Source: Nonomuraea cypriaca (GTDB taxonomy: Bacteria > Actinomycetota > Actinomycetes > Streptosporangiales > Streptosporangiaceae). Taken from it: DNA of 64,000 bases. The stretch is from contig NZ_JADOGI010000009.1 in assembly GCF_015645445.1 (NCBI RefSeq), forward strand, positions 29,588 through 93,587, given 5' to 3'. The notes under the pieces are model-generated. The model was not told the DNA's origin. It saw nothing but the letters and a program-made list of their open reading frames with translations, and did not search any database. The position numbers were made by a program, and so were the translations under genes. Below are positions 1 through 13,203 of this stretch, one piece after another. Each line of letters opens with the position of its first letter. Within the stretch, counting starts at the first letter, position 1.

Positions 1-1980
1 GCCGAAGTAGGCGGGGAAGTAGGCGGCGTACAGGCGGCGCAGCGGCGACCCGTGGGTGAGCAGCCGGACGCGGCCCCGCAGCTCCGGTTCGAGCTGCGGC
101 ACCAGGGCGGCGGCGATGACGCTGCCCTGGCTGTGACCGGACAGGACGACCTGGTCTCCCTCGGCCGGGGCGAGCTCGCCGAAGCGGGCGACCATCTCGG
201 GGATGACGCGTTCGGTGTAGCAGGGCGGCGACAGCGGGTGGATGGCCCGGGGCCAGAAGGTGGAGACGTCCCACAGGATCCCGATCGTCCTGCGCAGCCG
301 GAGGTCGCTGTGGGTGCGGCGGCCGAGCAGGACCAGCCCCGCGACGGCCGCGATCATGGCCCAGCTACCTGTCGTGGCGAGCAGCCCGGTGAGCCCGTCG
401 TCCGGCGCCGGCACCCCGAACCGGTAGAACACGGTCACCCCGCCGAACCCGGCCACGCCGATGCCGGTGAGCACCGCCAGCACGAGACCTGCGCGGTCGG
501 TGAGCGCGGCGAGCGCCCACTTGGCCGCGACCGCGGCGGCGTGCCGCTCCCCGTAGTGCGGCTCAAGCGCGGCCGCCAGCCGCCCCGCCTCGGCCCGCTG
601 GATCAGGTAGAGGACGAACGCGACGGCCAGCAGGCCCACGGCGATGATCGGGACCAGGGCGGCCGTCCACCAGACGGGGTCGTCGAGGAAGAGCTTGCGG
701 CCGATCGGCTCGGCCTCGGCGGAGGTCCCCGGCTCGCCGAAGAACGTGGCGGTCCAGAACAGCACGCCGAGGGCGAGCACGTTCGCGCTGCCCGCGGCCA
801 CCATGAGCACGAACCACGCGGCCACGCCGTGCATGGCCCGCCGCTCGATCGGGTCCCGCTCTCCCCTGGGCCGGTCCATGCGGGCGAGTACGCAGGTGGC
901 GACCAGGATGAACAGCCCCAGCACCAGCATGAGGACGAACTGGAACGCTCCAATGCCGACGCCGGGCAGTTGCCGCGCGGATCCCCCCGCGGGCATCCCG
1001 GCCAGGCCCGCCGCGAACGTGGCCACGAACACCAGCGGAGCGGCCACCCGCAGCACCTTGCACGCGAGCGTGAGCCAGCCGGGATCCCGCGTGCCGGAGT
1101 GCGGGTCCAGCCGCCTGGCGGTCGCCGGGAGCACCACCAGCACCGCCGCGGCGAGTTGCACGTAGGTGTTGGCCACGGTCAGGACGAACCCCTGCGGGCT
1201 GTGGGCGAAGGGCGCGGACACCGCCAGTCCGATGGACGCGATCGCGAAGCAGACGTGCACGACCCGCAGCCGCCACACCGGCGCGCCGCCGTGCCACAAC
1301 CGCGGCCTGGCCAGCGGCGACCCGCCGCGCTCCGCACCATCGGGCGGGGTGGTGGGCGGGATGACCGTGCGCTCGTCCCTGCGCCAGGTGCGCCGCGCGA
1401 TCCACCACAGCAGGACGACGAGAAGCAGCGGGACCAGCGCGGTGACGGCCAGCCGCTTCGACGGCTCCTCCCCCCACAGCACCCCCAGCCAGCGCACCCA
1501 GACGGGCGCCGTCTCGTGGGTGCAGGCCCGGCCCGCCGCGGTGCACTGCCAGCCGATGAGGTCGACGCCGGCCCGGGTGACGGCGCCGACGAGCGTCCCG
1601 GTGAGCAGCAGGGCGAAGAGCCGCTGCGCGGCCTCCACCACGTGCCGCAGCCGTCGGCCGCCGGCGGGCCTGGGCAGCATGAAGTACGACAGGTTGGCCA
1701 GGGCGAAGGGCAGCAGGAGCAACCACAGCGCGATCGTCCTGCCGCCGGAGGTGAGGCCGCCCCACGCGTACGCCTCCCGGTGCCGGATGCCAGGCACGTC
1801 GGCCTCCGCTCCCTCCGGCCGGCCGCCCGCCCACCAGCGCCGGTAGAACCCGGTGGTGCCGTCGCCCGCGACGAGCCTGGGGTCGGGGTGGTTGAGCATG
1901 CCCGCCGGAGACGCGCCGCTGGCTCCGTGCACGCGTAGCTCGGTCACACCTCCGCGGGTCTCGTCGATGAATCCGTCCAT
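1..1980 (-). CDS. Polytopic membrane protein with lipase-like GHSQGS motif (3' end beyond window)
   Basis: At least 660 codons; the gene runs off the left edge, so its C-terminus is unseen. The ATG at 1980-1978 begins MDGFIDETRGGVTELRVHGA. The 'VTELRVHGASG' opening followed by many hydrophobic stretches (for example TIALWLLLLPFALANLSYF and FQFVLMLVLGLFILVATCV) describes a multi-pass inner-membrane protein. Near residue 620 the motif VVLSGHSQGSVIAAAL is the G-x-S-x-G nucleophile elbow of alpha/beta hydrolases, followed by LLTHGSPLRRLYAAYF, as in lipase-like domains. I infer a membrane-anchored hydrolase; the substrate cannot be read. It follows the ABC importer on the same strand but is separated by a 61-nt gap holding a palindrome, so it may be its own unit. 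Confidence 0.75.
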   Translation of the reverse strand, partial: MDGFIDETRGGVTELRVHGASGASPAGMLNHPDPRLVAGDGTTGFYRRWWAGGRPEGAEADVPGIRHREAYAWGGLTSGGRTIALWLLLLPFALANLSYFMLPRPAGGRRLRHVVEAAQRLFALLLTGTLVGAVTRAGVDLIGWQCTAAGRACTHETAPVWVRWLGVLWGEEPSKRLAVTALVPLLLVVLLWWIARRTWRRDERTVIPPTTPPDGAERGGSPLARPRLWHGGAPVWRLRVVHVCFAIASIGLAVSAPFAHSPQGFVLTVANTYVQLAAAVLVVLPATARRLDPHSGTRDPGWLTLACKVLRVAAPLVFVATFAAGLAGMPAGGSARQLPGVGIGAFQFVLMLVLGLFILVATCVLARMDRPRGERDPIERRAMHGVAAWFVLMVAAGSANVLALGVLFWTATFFGEPGTSAEAEPIGRKLFLDDPVWWTAALVPIIAVGLLAVAFVLYLIQRAEAGRLAAALEPHYGERHAAAVAAKWALAALTDRAGLVLAVLTGIGVAGFGGVTVFYRFGVPAPDDGLTGLLATTGSWAMIAAVAGLVLLGRRTHSDLRLRRTIGILWDVSTFWPRAIHPLSPPCYTERVIPEMVARFGELAPAEGDQVVLSGHSQGSVIAAALVPQLEPELRGRVRLLTHGSPLRRLYAAYFPAYFG

Positions 1981-2002
1981 GCGACCAGGATCGCGCCCGG
2001 AC

Positions 2003-2019
2003 CACTGTCACGTACAGTG
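2003..2019. promoter_or_regulatory. 17-bp inverted repeat between permease and membrane protein genes
   Basis: CACTGT, a 5-nt spacer, then ACAGTG. A further ACAGTG half-site lies at 2036-2041. It sits 23-39 nt upstream of the start of the lipase-like membrane protein and downstream of the permease stop, so it could be a repressor operator for the former or a weak terminator for the importer operon. The function is inferred from position and symmetry only. Confidence 0.35.
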
Positions 2020-2041
2020 ACTGATCGGTTACTCAACAGTG

Positions 2042-2893
2042 TTACGACTTGGTGGCGCCCGCCGTGAGGCCGGTGACCAGGTGCCGCTGGACCAGCAGGA
2101 AGACGACGCCGGCGGGGATGGCGATGAGCACGGCCGAGGCGGTCATCAGCCCCCAGTCCGACCAGTGCTGGCCGATGAACTGCTGCAGCCCGGCCCCCAG
2201 GGTCCGCTGGTCGTCCCCGGTCATGAACACCGTGGCGTAGCCGACCTCGCCCCAGGCGGTCATGAAGCAGTAGAACGCGGTCACCGCGATCCCCGGCCTG
2301 GCCAGCGGCAGCACCACCCGCCAGAACGTGCCGAACGGCGTCAGCCCGTCCACCATGCCGGCCTGGTCGATCTCGATCGGCACGGTGTCGAAGTAGCTCT
2401 TCATCATCCACGCGCAGAACGGCACCGCGATCGTCATGTACGCGATCACCAGGCCCGGGATCTGGTTCAGCAGACCGAGCCCGGCCATCAGGTTGTACAG
2501 CGGCACGATCAGGATGGCCACCGGGAACATCTGGGTGATCAGCAGCAGCCACATCACGCTCCGGTGGCCGGGGAAGCGGAACCTGGAGACCGCGTAGCCG
2601 GTGGTGGCCGCCAGGAACACGCCCAGCACCATGGTCAGCCCGGCCGTCAGCACGCTGTTGAGCAGCCACTGCGGGAACGCGGTGGCGGTCAGGACGCGGG
2701 CGTAGTTGTCCAGCGACGACTCGTTGAACAGCTGCAGCTCGGCCGACAGCCAGCCGTCGCGCGGCTTGAGCGAGGTGAGGACCAGCCAGACCACCGGGAA
2801 CAGGGAGATCGACACCGCGAGCAGCAGCCCGGCGTGCAGGCCGGTGGAGGCCAGCGGGCCGCGCTCGCCGCGCCGGCGAGGGGTCGGGGTCAC
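2042..2893 (-). CDS. Carbohydrate ABC transporter permease, MalG type
   Basis: This 283-residue inner-membrane permease has six predicted membrane segments (LHAGLLLAVSISLFPVVWLV, SVLTAGLTMVLGVFLAATTG, SVMWLLLITQMFPVAILIV and others) and the cytoplasmic EAA loop that contacts the ATPase, read as EIDQAGMVDGLTPFGTFWRVVLP. The invariant G of EAA---G is kept. I start it at GTG 2893 because that codon overlaps the stop of the upstream permease (GTGA), a sign of translational coupling. The third gene of the binding protein-permease-permease operon, it should pair with the MalF-type subunit to import oligosaccharides. No ATPase gene is present; in actinobacteria a shared MsiK-type ATPase often serves such importers (family knowledge). 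Confidence 0.93.
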   Translation of the reverse strand: MTPTPRRRGERGPLASTGLHAGLLLAVSISLFPVVWLVLTSLKPRDGWLSAELQLFNESSLDNYARVLTATAFPQWLLNSVLTAGLTMVLGVFLAATTGYAVSRFRFPGHRSVMWLLLITQMFPVAILIVPLYNLMAGLGLLNQIPGLVIAYMTIAVPFCAWMMKSYFDTVPIEIDQAGMVDGLTPFGTFWRVVLPLARPGIAVTAFYCFMTAWGEVGYATVFMTGDDQRTLGAGLQQFIGQHWSDWGLMTASAVLIAIPAGVVFLLVQRHLVTGLTAGATKS

Positions 2894-3885
2894 CAGGGGT
2901 CTCCTTGACTGCGCAGGGTACGGCGGTAGCCGATCGCGAGCACGACCAGCATGAGCAGGATGATCACACCCCAGGCGGCCGAGCCCGAGTAGTTGCGGAT
3001 GCCGGAGAACGCCTCGCGGAAGGCGTAGGTGACCAGGATCTCGGTCTCGCTGCCCGGCCCGCCCCGGGTGACCAGGAAGATGATCGGGAACATGTTGAAC
3101 GTCCAGATCGTGCCCAGCAGCAGCACCGTGCTGGACACCTGCCGCAGGCCCGGCAGCGTGATCGACAGGAAGCGCTGCCAGGGGCTCGCGCCGTCCACCT
3201 CGGCCGCCTCGTACAGCTCGGCCGGGATGGACTGCAGGCCGCCCAGCAGCGCGACCATCATGAAAGGCACCCCGATCCACACGTTCACGACGATCACCGC
3301 GAGCTTCGCCGTGGTCGGATCGTCCAGCCAGCCGACCCCGCCGAGACCGGCCGTCCTCAGCAACGCGTTGATCACGCCGTAGTCGCTGTTGTAGAGGTAG
3401 CGCCAGATGAACGCGGCCACGAACGCCGGGACGGCCCAGGGCAGGATCAGCAGCACCCGGTAGACCGACCTGAAGCGGAACTCGCGGTTGAGCAGCACGG
3501 CCAGGCCCAGGCCGATCCCGTAGTGCGCCGCCACGCAGACGACCGTCCAGATCACGGTCCACAGCAGCTTGTCCCAGAACAGGGCGCTGGTCAGGATCTG
3601 AATGTAGTTGTCCAGGCCGACGAACTCATAGGTGGCGGGGACGACGTTCACGCCGATCGTCCTGCCGATGTTGCCCTCGGTCGCGTCCGTCAGCGAGAGA
3701 TACACCCCGCGCGCCAGCGGCCAGCCGATCAGCACCAGCATCACGACGGCCACCGGCGCGATCATCGCCCAGGCGTACCAGTGCCTGGACAGCGCGCGCC
3801 GCCACCGCCCGGGACGGTCGTGGCGGCGGCTCCGGCCGCGGGCGGACTCGCCCGCGGCCGTCATCCCTCCAGTGGAGACCGCCAC
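2890..3885 (-). CDS. Carbohydrate ABC transporter permease, MalF type
   Basis: A 331-residue permease. A basic N-terminal tail (RGRSRRHDRPGRWRRALSRH) precedes the first membrane helix WYAWAMIAPVAVVMLVLIGW. The EAA motif is clear as ELYEAAEVDGASPWQRFLSI followed by TLP. The length and the extended periplasmic loop after helix 1 fit the MalF/UgpA branch. Its start lies 3 nt after the stop of the binding-protein gene and its own stop overlaps the next permease start, so the three genes form one operon. It should form the heterodimeric channel with the MalG-type partner. An internal ATG at 3864 is an alternative start. Confidence 0.94.
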   Translation of the reverse strand: MAVSTGGMTAAGESARGRSRRHDRPGRWRRALSRHWYAWAMIAPVAVVMLVLIGWPLARGVYLSLTDATEGNIGRTIGVNVVPATYEFVGLDNYIQILTSALFWDKLLWTVIWTVVCVAAHYGIGLGLAVLLNREFRFRSVYRVLLILPWAVPAFVAAFIWRYLYNSDYGVINALLRTAGLGGVGWLDDPTTAKLAVIVVNVWIGVPFMMVALLGGLQSIPAELYEAAEVDGASPWQRFLSITLPGLRQVSSTVLLLGTIWTFNMFPIIFLVTRGGPGSETEILVTYAFREAFSGIRNYSGSAAWGVIILLMLVVLAIGYRRTLRSQGDPW

Positions 3886-3888
3886 CGG

Positions 3889-5175
3889 TCAGCTCCAGCC
3901 CTTCATGATCCCGCGGTACTGCTCGTCGACCTTCTTGAGCATGTCCGCGGGCGCGGAGTCACCGCCGACGAGCGCCTGGTAACCCTCCAGCAGCGGCTGG
4001 AACAGCTGCCCGCCCTCGGGGATCCACGGGCGCGGCACGGCGGTGTCCATGATCGGCTTGAACACGGCGACGTCGGCGTTGCCCTGCACGTCGGGGTTCG
4101 CGTAGGCGGAGGTCCGCGTGGGCAGGAGGCTGATGTCCTTGGCGATCTTCGCCTGCGCCTCGGCCGTGGTCATGAACCTGACGAACTCGTACGCGGCCGG
4201 GATGTTCTTGGATCCGGCGTAGATGGCGAGGTTCCAGCCGCCGGTGGGCGCCCCGGCCTTGACCGAGCCCGCCGGGACGGGGGCGATGCCCAGGTTGTCC
4301 TTGTCCTCGAACTCCTTGCCCTGGTAGATCTCCGACAGCGCCCACGGCCCGTTGTAGATCATCGCCGCCTCGCCCTCCTTGAGGGCCGTCATCGCGTTGG
4401 CGTAGCTCTCCGTCGTCGCGGGCTTGGGCGCCGCTCCCGAGCTGATCAGGTCGGCCACCGTCTCGACGGCCCGCACGTTGGCCGGGGAGTTCACCACGAT
4501 CTTCTTGTTGGCGACGTCCAGCAGGTCGCCGCCCTCGCCGTACATGAACGGCAGCAGGAAATAGGAGTCGACGTTCAACGCCAGGCCCTCCGCGCCGGTC
4601 TTGGCCTTCACGTCCAGCGCGGTCTGCTTCAACTCGGCGACCGTCTTGGGCGCCTCCTCGTGGCCGGCCTCCTTCAGCAACCGCTTGTTGTAGATCAACG
4701 CCAGGGTGTCGGTCACCTGTGGCACGGCGTAGGTCTTGCCGTCGTACTTGGTGCTGCTCAACGGGCCGGCCAGGAAGTCCGCCTCGTTGTCCACCGCCCG
4801 CGAGCCGTCCAGCGGCTGCAGATATCCCAGCGAGGCGAACTGCGGCGTCCACGCCACCTCGGAGCGGATCACGTCCGGCGCTCCGGCGCCGGCCTGCGCC
4901 GCCGTCTGGAACTGGTTCTGCGCCTGATCCGATGGCACGTTCACATATTTGACCTTGATCCCCGGATGGGCGGCCTCGAACTCCTTGATCAACGCCTGGA
5001 ACGTCGGCCCCTCACTGTCCGGCCGCGTCGTGTCCCACCACGTCACCTCACCCGTGATCTTCGACGGGTCGGACACGGAAGGGGCGGGGGCGGCGGTCTC
5101 GCCACCGCCGCCGCAGGCGGAGATCACCAGGGCGAGCGCCGCAACGACTGCTGCGGCAGGTAAGAGTCGTCGCAT
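3889..5175 (-). CDS. Extracellular sugar-binding lipoprotein (family 1 solute-binding protein)
   Basis: A 428-residue lipoprotein: short basic start, hydrophobic core, then lipobox VISAC with Cys21 as lipidation site, followed by a glycine-rich linker (GGGGETAAP). The mature part begins GEVTWWDTTRPDSEGPTF and contains EFEAAHPGIKVKYVNV, the typical first strand and helix of MalE-like proteins, and GEAAMIYNGPWALSE, a ligand-loop region of that family. It would capture maltodextrin or a similar oligosaccharide at the cell surface for the two permeases just downstream. The substrate assignment rests on the divergent amylopullulanase. The upstream sequence carries a clear ribosome binding site (AGGAGAAGGAC). 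Confidence 0.93.
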   Translation of the reverse strand: MRRLLPAAAVVAALALVISACGGGGETAAPAPSVSDPSKITGEVTWWDTTRPDSEGPTFQALIKEFEAAHPGIKVKYVNVPSDQAQNQFQTAAQAGAGAPDVIRSEVAWTPQFASLGYLQPLDGSRAVDNEADFLAGPLSSTKYDGKTYAVPQVTDTLALIYNKRLLKEAGHEEAPKTVAELKQTALDVKAKTGAEGLALNVDSYFLLPFMYGEGGDLLDVANKKIVVNSPANVRAVETVADLISSGAAPKPATTESYANAMTALKEGEAAMIYNGPWALSEIYQGKEFEDKDNLGIAPVPAGSVKAGAPTGGWNLAIYAGSKNIPAAYEFVRFMTTAEAQAKIAKDISLLPTRTSAYANPDVQGNADVAVFKPIMDTAVPRPWIPEGGQLFQPLLEGYQALVGGDSAPADMLKKVDEQYRGIMKGWS

Positions 5176-5503
5176 GTCCTTCTCCTCACAGCTCGGTCAG
5201 AGTACGCCGGACGTTACGCCGACGTGACGCCGACCGAAAGATGCCCACGGGAGGCTTCTGCAAGTTGTTACATTGATCCGCGTTCGTGGCGGTCCACCGG
5301 CGACGAGCATCGCTTCCCGCCGTTTTCGCAGGTCATTCGCTGGTACGCGTGGACGTTTCCGACATTGTGCACCCCCGCCGCCCACGCGTCTGCTGGCGGA
5401 CCGGCCAGGAAGCGGTATATGCCCTTTCAGAAATTTCCAGAAAGGATTGCAAAGATCTGGCTGGGTGAGTAACTTCCGGGCAACACCCTCGAAATCGTGA
5501 CAT
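5176..5503. promoter_or_regulatory. Divergent control region of importer operon and amylopullulanase
   Basis: A 328-nt non-coding region between two divergent transcription units. Near 5204-5234 there are three direct copies of an ACGCCG(G)ACG-type motif, close to the importer start. TGCAAG (about 5259) and TTGCAA (about 5445) resemble half-sites used by LacI-family sugar repressors, but no full palindrome is evident. No regulator gene is adjacent. Promoter boxes cannot be assigned with confidence. Confidence 0.4.
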
Positions 5504-11344
<5,841 letters not shown>

Positions 11345-11603
11345 CCCTCTTCGTCACGTCCCAGCCGTTGGACGGATGTCGTGGGCGCGTTGGCCGGATG
11401 TCTGGGGGCGCGTTGGCCCGCCATCCCTTGGCGGGGTCCGCGCGGGGGTCCGCCGTCTCGTGGGGGCCCTCCGGCGCATGTTACGGGTGCCCGATAGCGG
11501 GCAGCATCACCATGTTCGTGTCGAAGACGGCCCATCACTGGCGTCGGGGCGCACGACGGCGCAGACTGGGTAGACGGCGATCGCGTGGAGCAGTGGAGCA
11601 CCC
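11345..11603. other. Intergenic region without supported gene
   Basis: It contains a near-direct repeat of TTCGTCACGTCC(t/c)AGCC at the end of the amylopullulanase gene and two copies of a GTTGG(a/c)CGGATGTC-type segment followed by GGGCGCGTTGG. No coding region has both codon bias and a ribosome binding site. Confidence 0.5.
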
Positions 11604-12269
11604 GTGGACAATCACCTTGATCACATGCCGGTCCTGTCCCGCGGCAGGCATCGCAACCCGAAACGCGGTGCCTGCTTCATGGAGCTGGCCTCCTACCTGG
11701 CCGGCGAGCGGTGGAGCGACCATCCGGCCTGCACGCATCCGTTGCTGGCCGCACTGGCCCGGCTCGTCAACGACAACACCAGTGACGAGAGCCGCGCCAA
11801 GCTGGTCCGGCTCGTCCCCTCCATCATCGGCCTGGCCAGCGACGACCTGCGGGTGGACGCGCGGATCGCGCTGCGCTGCGCCACCACGGCGCTGCCGGTG
11901 GCCGCCGCCGAACGCCAGCTCGCGCTGGCGGTGTCGGTGCTGGCGGCCGAGGAGATGCTGGCCCGCCTGGACGGGGCACCGTCAGGACGGCTGAGCGAGC
12001 AGAGCCGGCGCGCGATGGCGGAGGTGCCGCACGCGACCGAGCAGGCCAGGCGCTTCAGCCGCGCGGCCCGGATCACGGACAAGGGCTTCCGCCGGTACGC
12101 GGCGCCGAACGCGGTGCAGCTGTCGGTGGTGGGCATCGTACAGGCGTGCATCCCGGACCCGGACGCGCTGCTGCGCACGCTCCTGGAAGAGGCGATCGCC
12201 GACACCACCGCCCTGATCGACGTCCCGCAGACAGACACGCCCGCGGTCACCACCCCGATCCACGCCTGA
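11604..12269 (+). CDS. Conserved hypothetical helical protein
   Basis: A 221-residue soluble protein starting at GTG 11604 with GGAG 6 nt upstream. Notable segments are GRHRNPKRGACFMELASYLAGE, followed by WSDHPACTHPLLAALARLVND and repeated Ala/Leu-rich helices (IALRCATTALPVAAAERQL). The cysteine/histidine placement (CFME, HPACTH) is distinctive, and from family memory I believe this arrangement recurs in actinobacterial hypotheticals. No catalytic motif or membrane segment is visible. It stands alone between the amylopullulanase and the convergent antitoxin gene. I do not recognise a function. Confidence 0.8.
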   Translation: MDNHLDHMPVLSRGRHRNPKRGACFMELASYLAGERWSDHPACTHPLLAALARLVNDNTSDESRAKLVRLVPSIIGLASDDLRVDARIALRCATTALPVAAAERQLALAVSVLAAEEMLARLDGAPSGRLSEQSRRAMAEVPHATEQARRFSRAARITDKGFRRYAAPNAVQLSVVGIVQACIPDPDALLRTLLEEAIADTTALIDVPQTDTPAVTTPIHA

Positions 12270-12383
12270 CCCGCCCACCGTCCCCCGCGCCGCTCCCACC
12301 GAGCTCCACGGGGTGAAGCGGCTCGTACGCTCGCCTGCCGGCTGGAGCGAACTCTCGCCCAGCCCAACAACCGGGTTCGGGTT

Positions 12384-12707
12384 TCACGCGGCGTGCGGGG
12401 TGAAAGTCACGCGGGAGTCACCCTCGTCGATGGCTACGTTCAACACACCGTCCAGGGCCTTCGCCAGGCGCCGTAGCAGCGGGAGCGTAGGCACGGTGTC
12501 TCCGCCCTCCATCCGGGAGACCTGAGGCTGTGTCATCCCGGCCCGCTCGGCCAACTCGGCCTGGGACAGGCCAAGCTCGATCCGGCGGTTGTAGACCGCC
12601 TGCCCGAGATCGCCGGCCAACCGCGCGTCGACGTACTCCTGGTCGTACTCCACCGACTCACCGGCAAGCTGCCGGGTTCGGCGCGTCTTCCACGTGCTGT
12701 GGTTCAT
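12384..12707 (-). CDS. HigA-like antitoxin / XRE-family regulator
   Basis: A 107-residue protein with a central helix-turn-helix: LGQAVYNRRIELGLSQAELA followed by ERAGMTQPQVSRMEGG and a PTLPLLRRLAKAL helix, the layout of HigA-type antitoxins. The N-terminal part (ESVEYDQEYVDARLAG) is acidic, as expected for toxin binding. Its ATG overlaps by one base the TGA of an upstream reading frame that looks like a HigB/Gp49-type toxin tail, the usual toxin-first order. Since that toxin is truncated, the protein is probably an orphan antitoxin or now only a repressor. Confidence 0.85.
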   Translation of the reverse strand: MNHSTWKTRRTRQLAGESVEYDQEYVDARLAGDLGQAVYNRRIELGLSQAELAERAGMTQPQVSRMEGGDTVPTLPLLRRLAKALDGVLNVAIDEGDSRVTFTPHAA

Positions 12708-12859
12708 CAGTTCTCCTTGCGCCGACCGTAGGTGTGCTGAGCATGGCCGTGCCCGGCCTCGCAGACCTTCTGTGTCTGCTGGGCACGCTCTACTTCCGAC
12801 GCTTCACGCATCTTCGTCTTACGGAACACCGTCAGCAGAACGATCCGCCGCCCGGGCGC
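12707..12859 (-). pseudogene. Truncated HigB/Gp49-type toxin, C-terminal 50 residues only
   Basis: The minus strand reads APGRRIVLLTVFRKTKMREA, then EVERAQQTQKVCEAGH and GRRKEN before a TGA. This is the conserved C-terminal half of the phage-Gp49/HigB toxin family (R-I-V-L-L-x-x-F-x-K-K/R with following E-x-x-x-A helix). The family is usually about 110-120 residues; everything upstream of APGRR is unrelated sequence in this frame. The TGA overlaps the antitoxin ATG (TGATG), so the operon junction is preserved while the toxin head is lost. Confidence 0.65.
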
Positions 12860-12925
12860 GGTGCGGGCAGCATGCTCGGAGACCTGGTCAAGGCGGTCCT
12901 GGAGCGGGCGCTGGAGGCCGCCGGA
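12860..12925 (+). pseudogene. Possible IS256-type transposase N-terminal scrap at toxin breakpoint
   Basis: On the plus strand the frame MLGDLVKAVLERALEA resembles the conserved LxxLTKAVLERALxAE segment near the start of IS256-family transposases. It begins where similarity to the toxin stops. The match is short and the downstream sequence no longer looks like transposase, so this is a weak identification. The following 220 nt hold nothing I can support. Confidence 0.3.
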
Positions 12926-13145
12926 TCGAGCGTCCGGCCTCGCTGCCCGGAGCCGGGATATTCGTCTGCGTTCGCTCCGGAGACCCGCGACACGGACCTG
13001 GCCGAGGCCGAAGGTAAACCGGTCATCTGCCCCGGTGCAGTCATCTGGCCGATTACCGCCCCGGGTTCCCGGAACGCCCAGCCGCGCCACCTGTTCCCCA
13101 AAACGGGAGCCGCGCCGGGGAGCCAGCCGCTAAAGAGCCGAGGGT

Positions 13146-13184
13146 CGTGGCGGGGAGGGGCTCGGCAGCGTCCTCCCCACCACG
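13146..13184 (-). terminator. Hairpin downstream of phosphoesterase gene
   Basis: A 13-bp stem (arms 13146-13158 and 13172-13184) with one position that becomes a G-U wobble in minus-strand RNA and a 13-nt loop. It lies 20 nt after the phosphoesterase stop. No U-tract is present, as is common for high-GC actinobacterial terminators. Confidence 0.5.
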
Positions 13185-13203
13185 AGCGCCCGGTCGTGGG
13201 TGT

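Noticed and set aside
52..1938. 628-codon plus-strand open frame
   Set aside because: Composition is Gly/Pro/Arg/Asp-rich without family motifs; it is antisense to the membrane protein gene, whose frame shows helices and GHSQGS.
2905..5163. 752-codon plus-strand open frame
   Set aside because: Antisense to the importer genes, low-complexity Arg/Gln/His content, no ribosome binding site; a GC-rich shadow.
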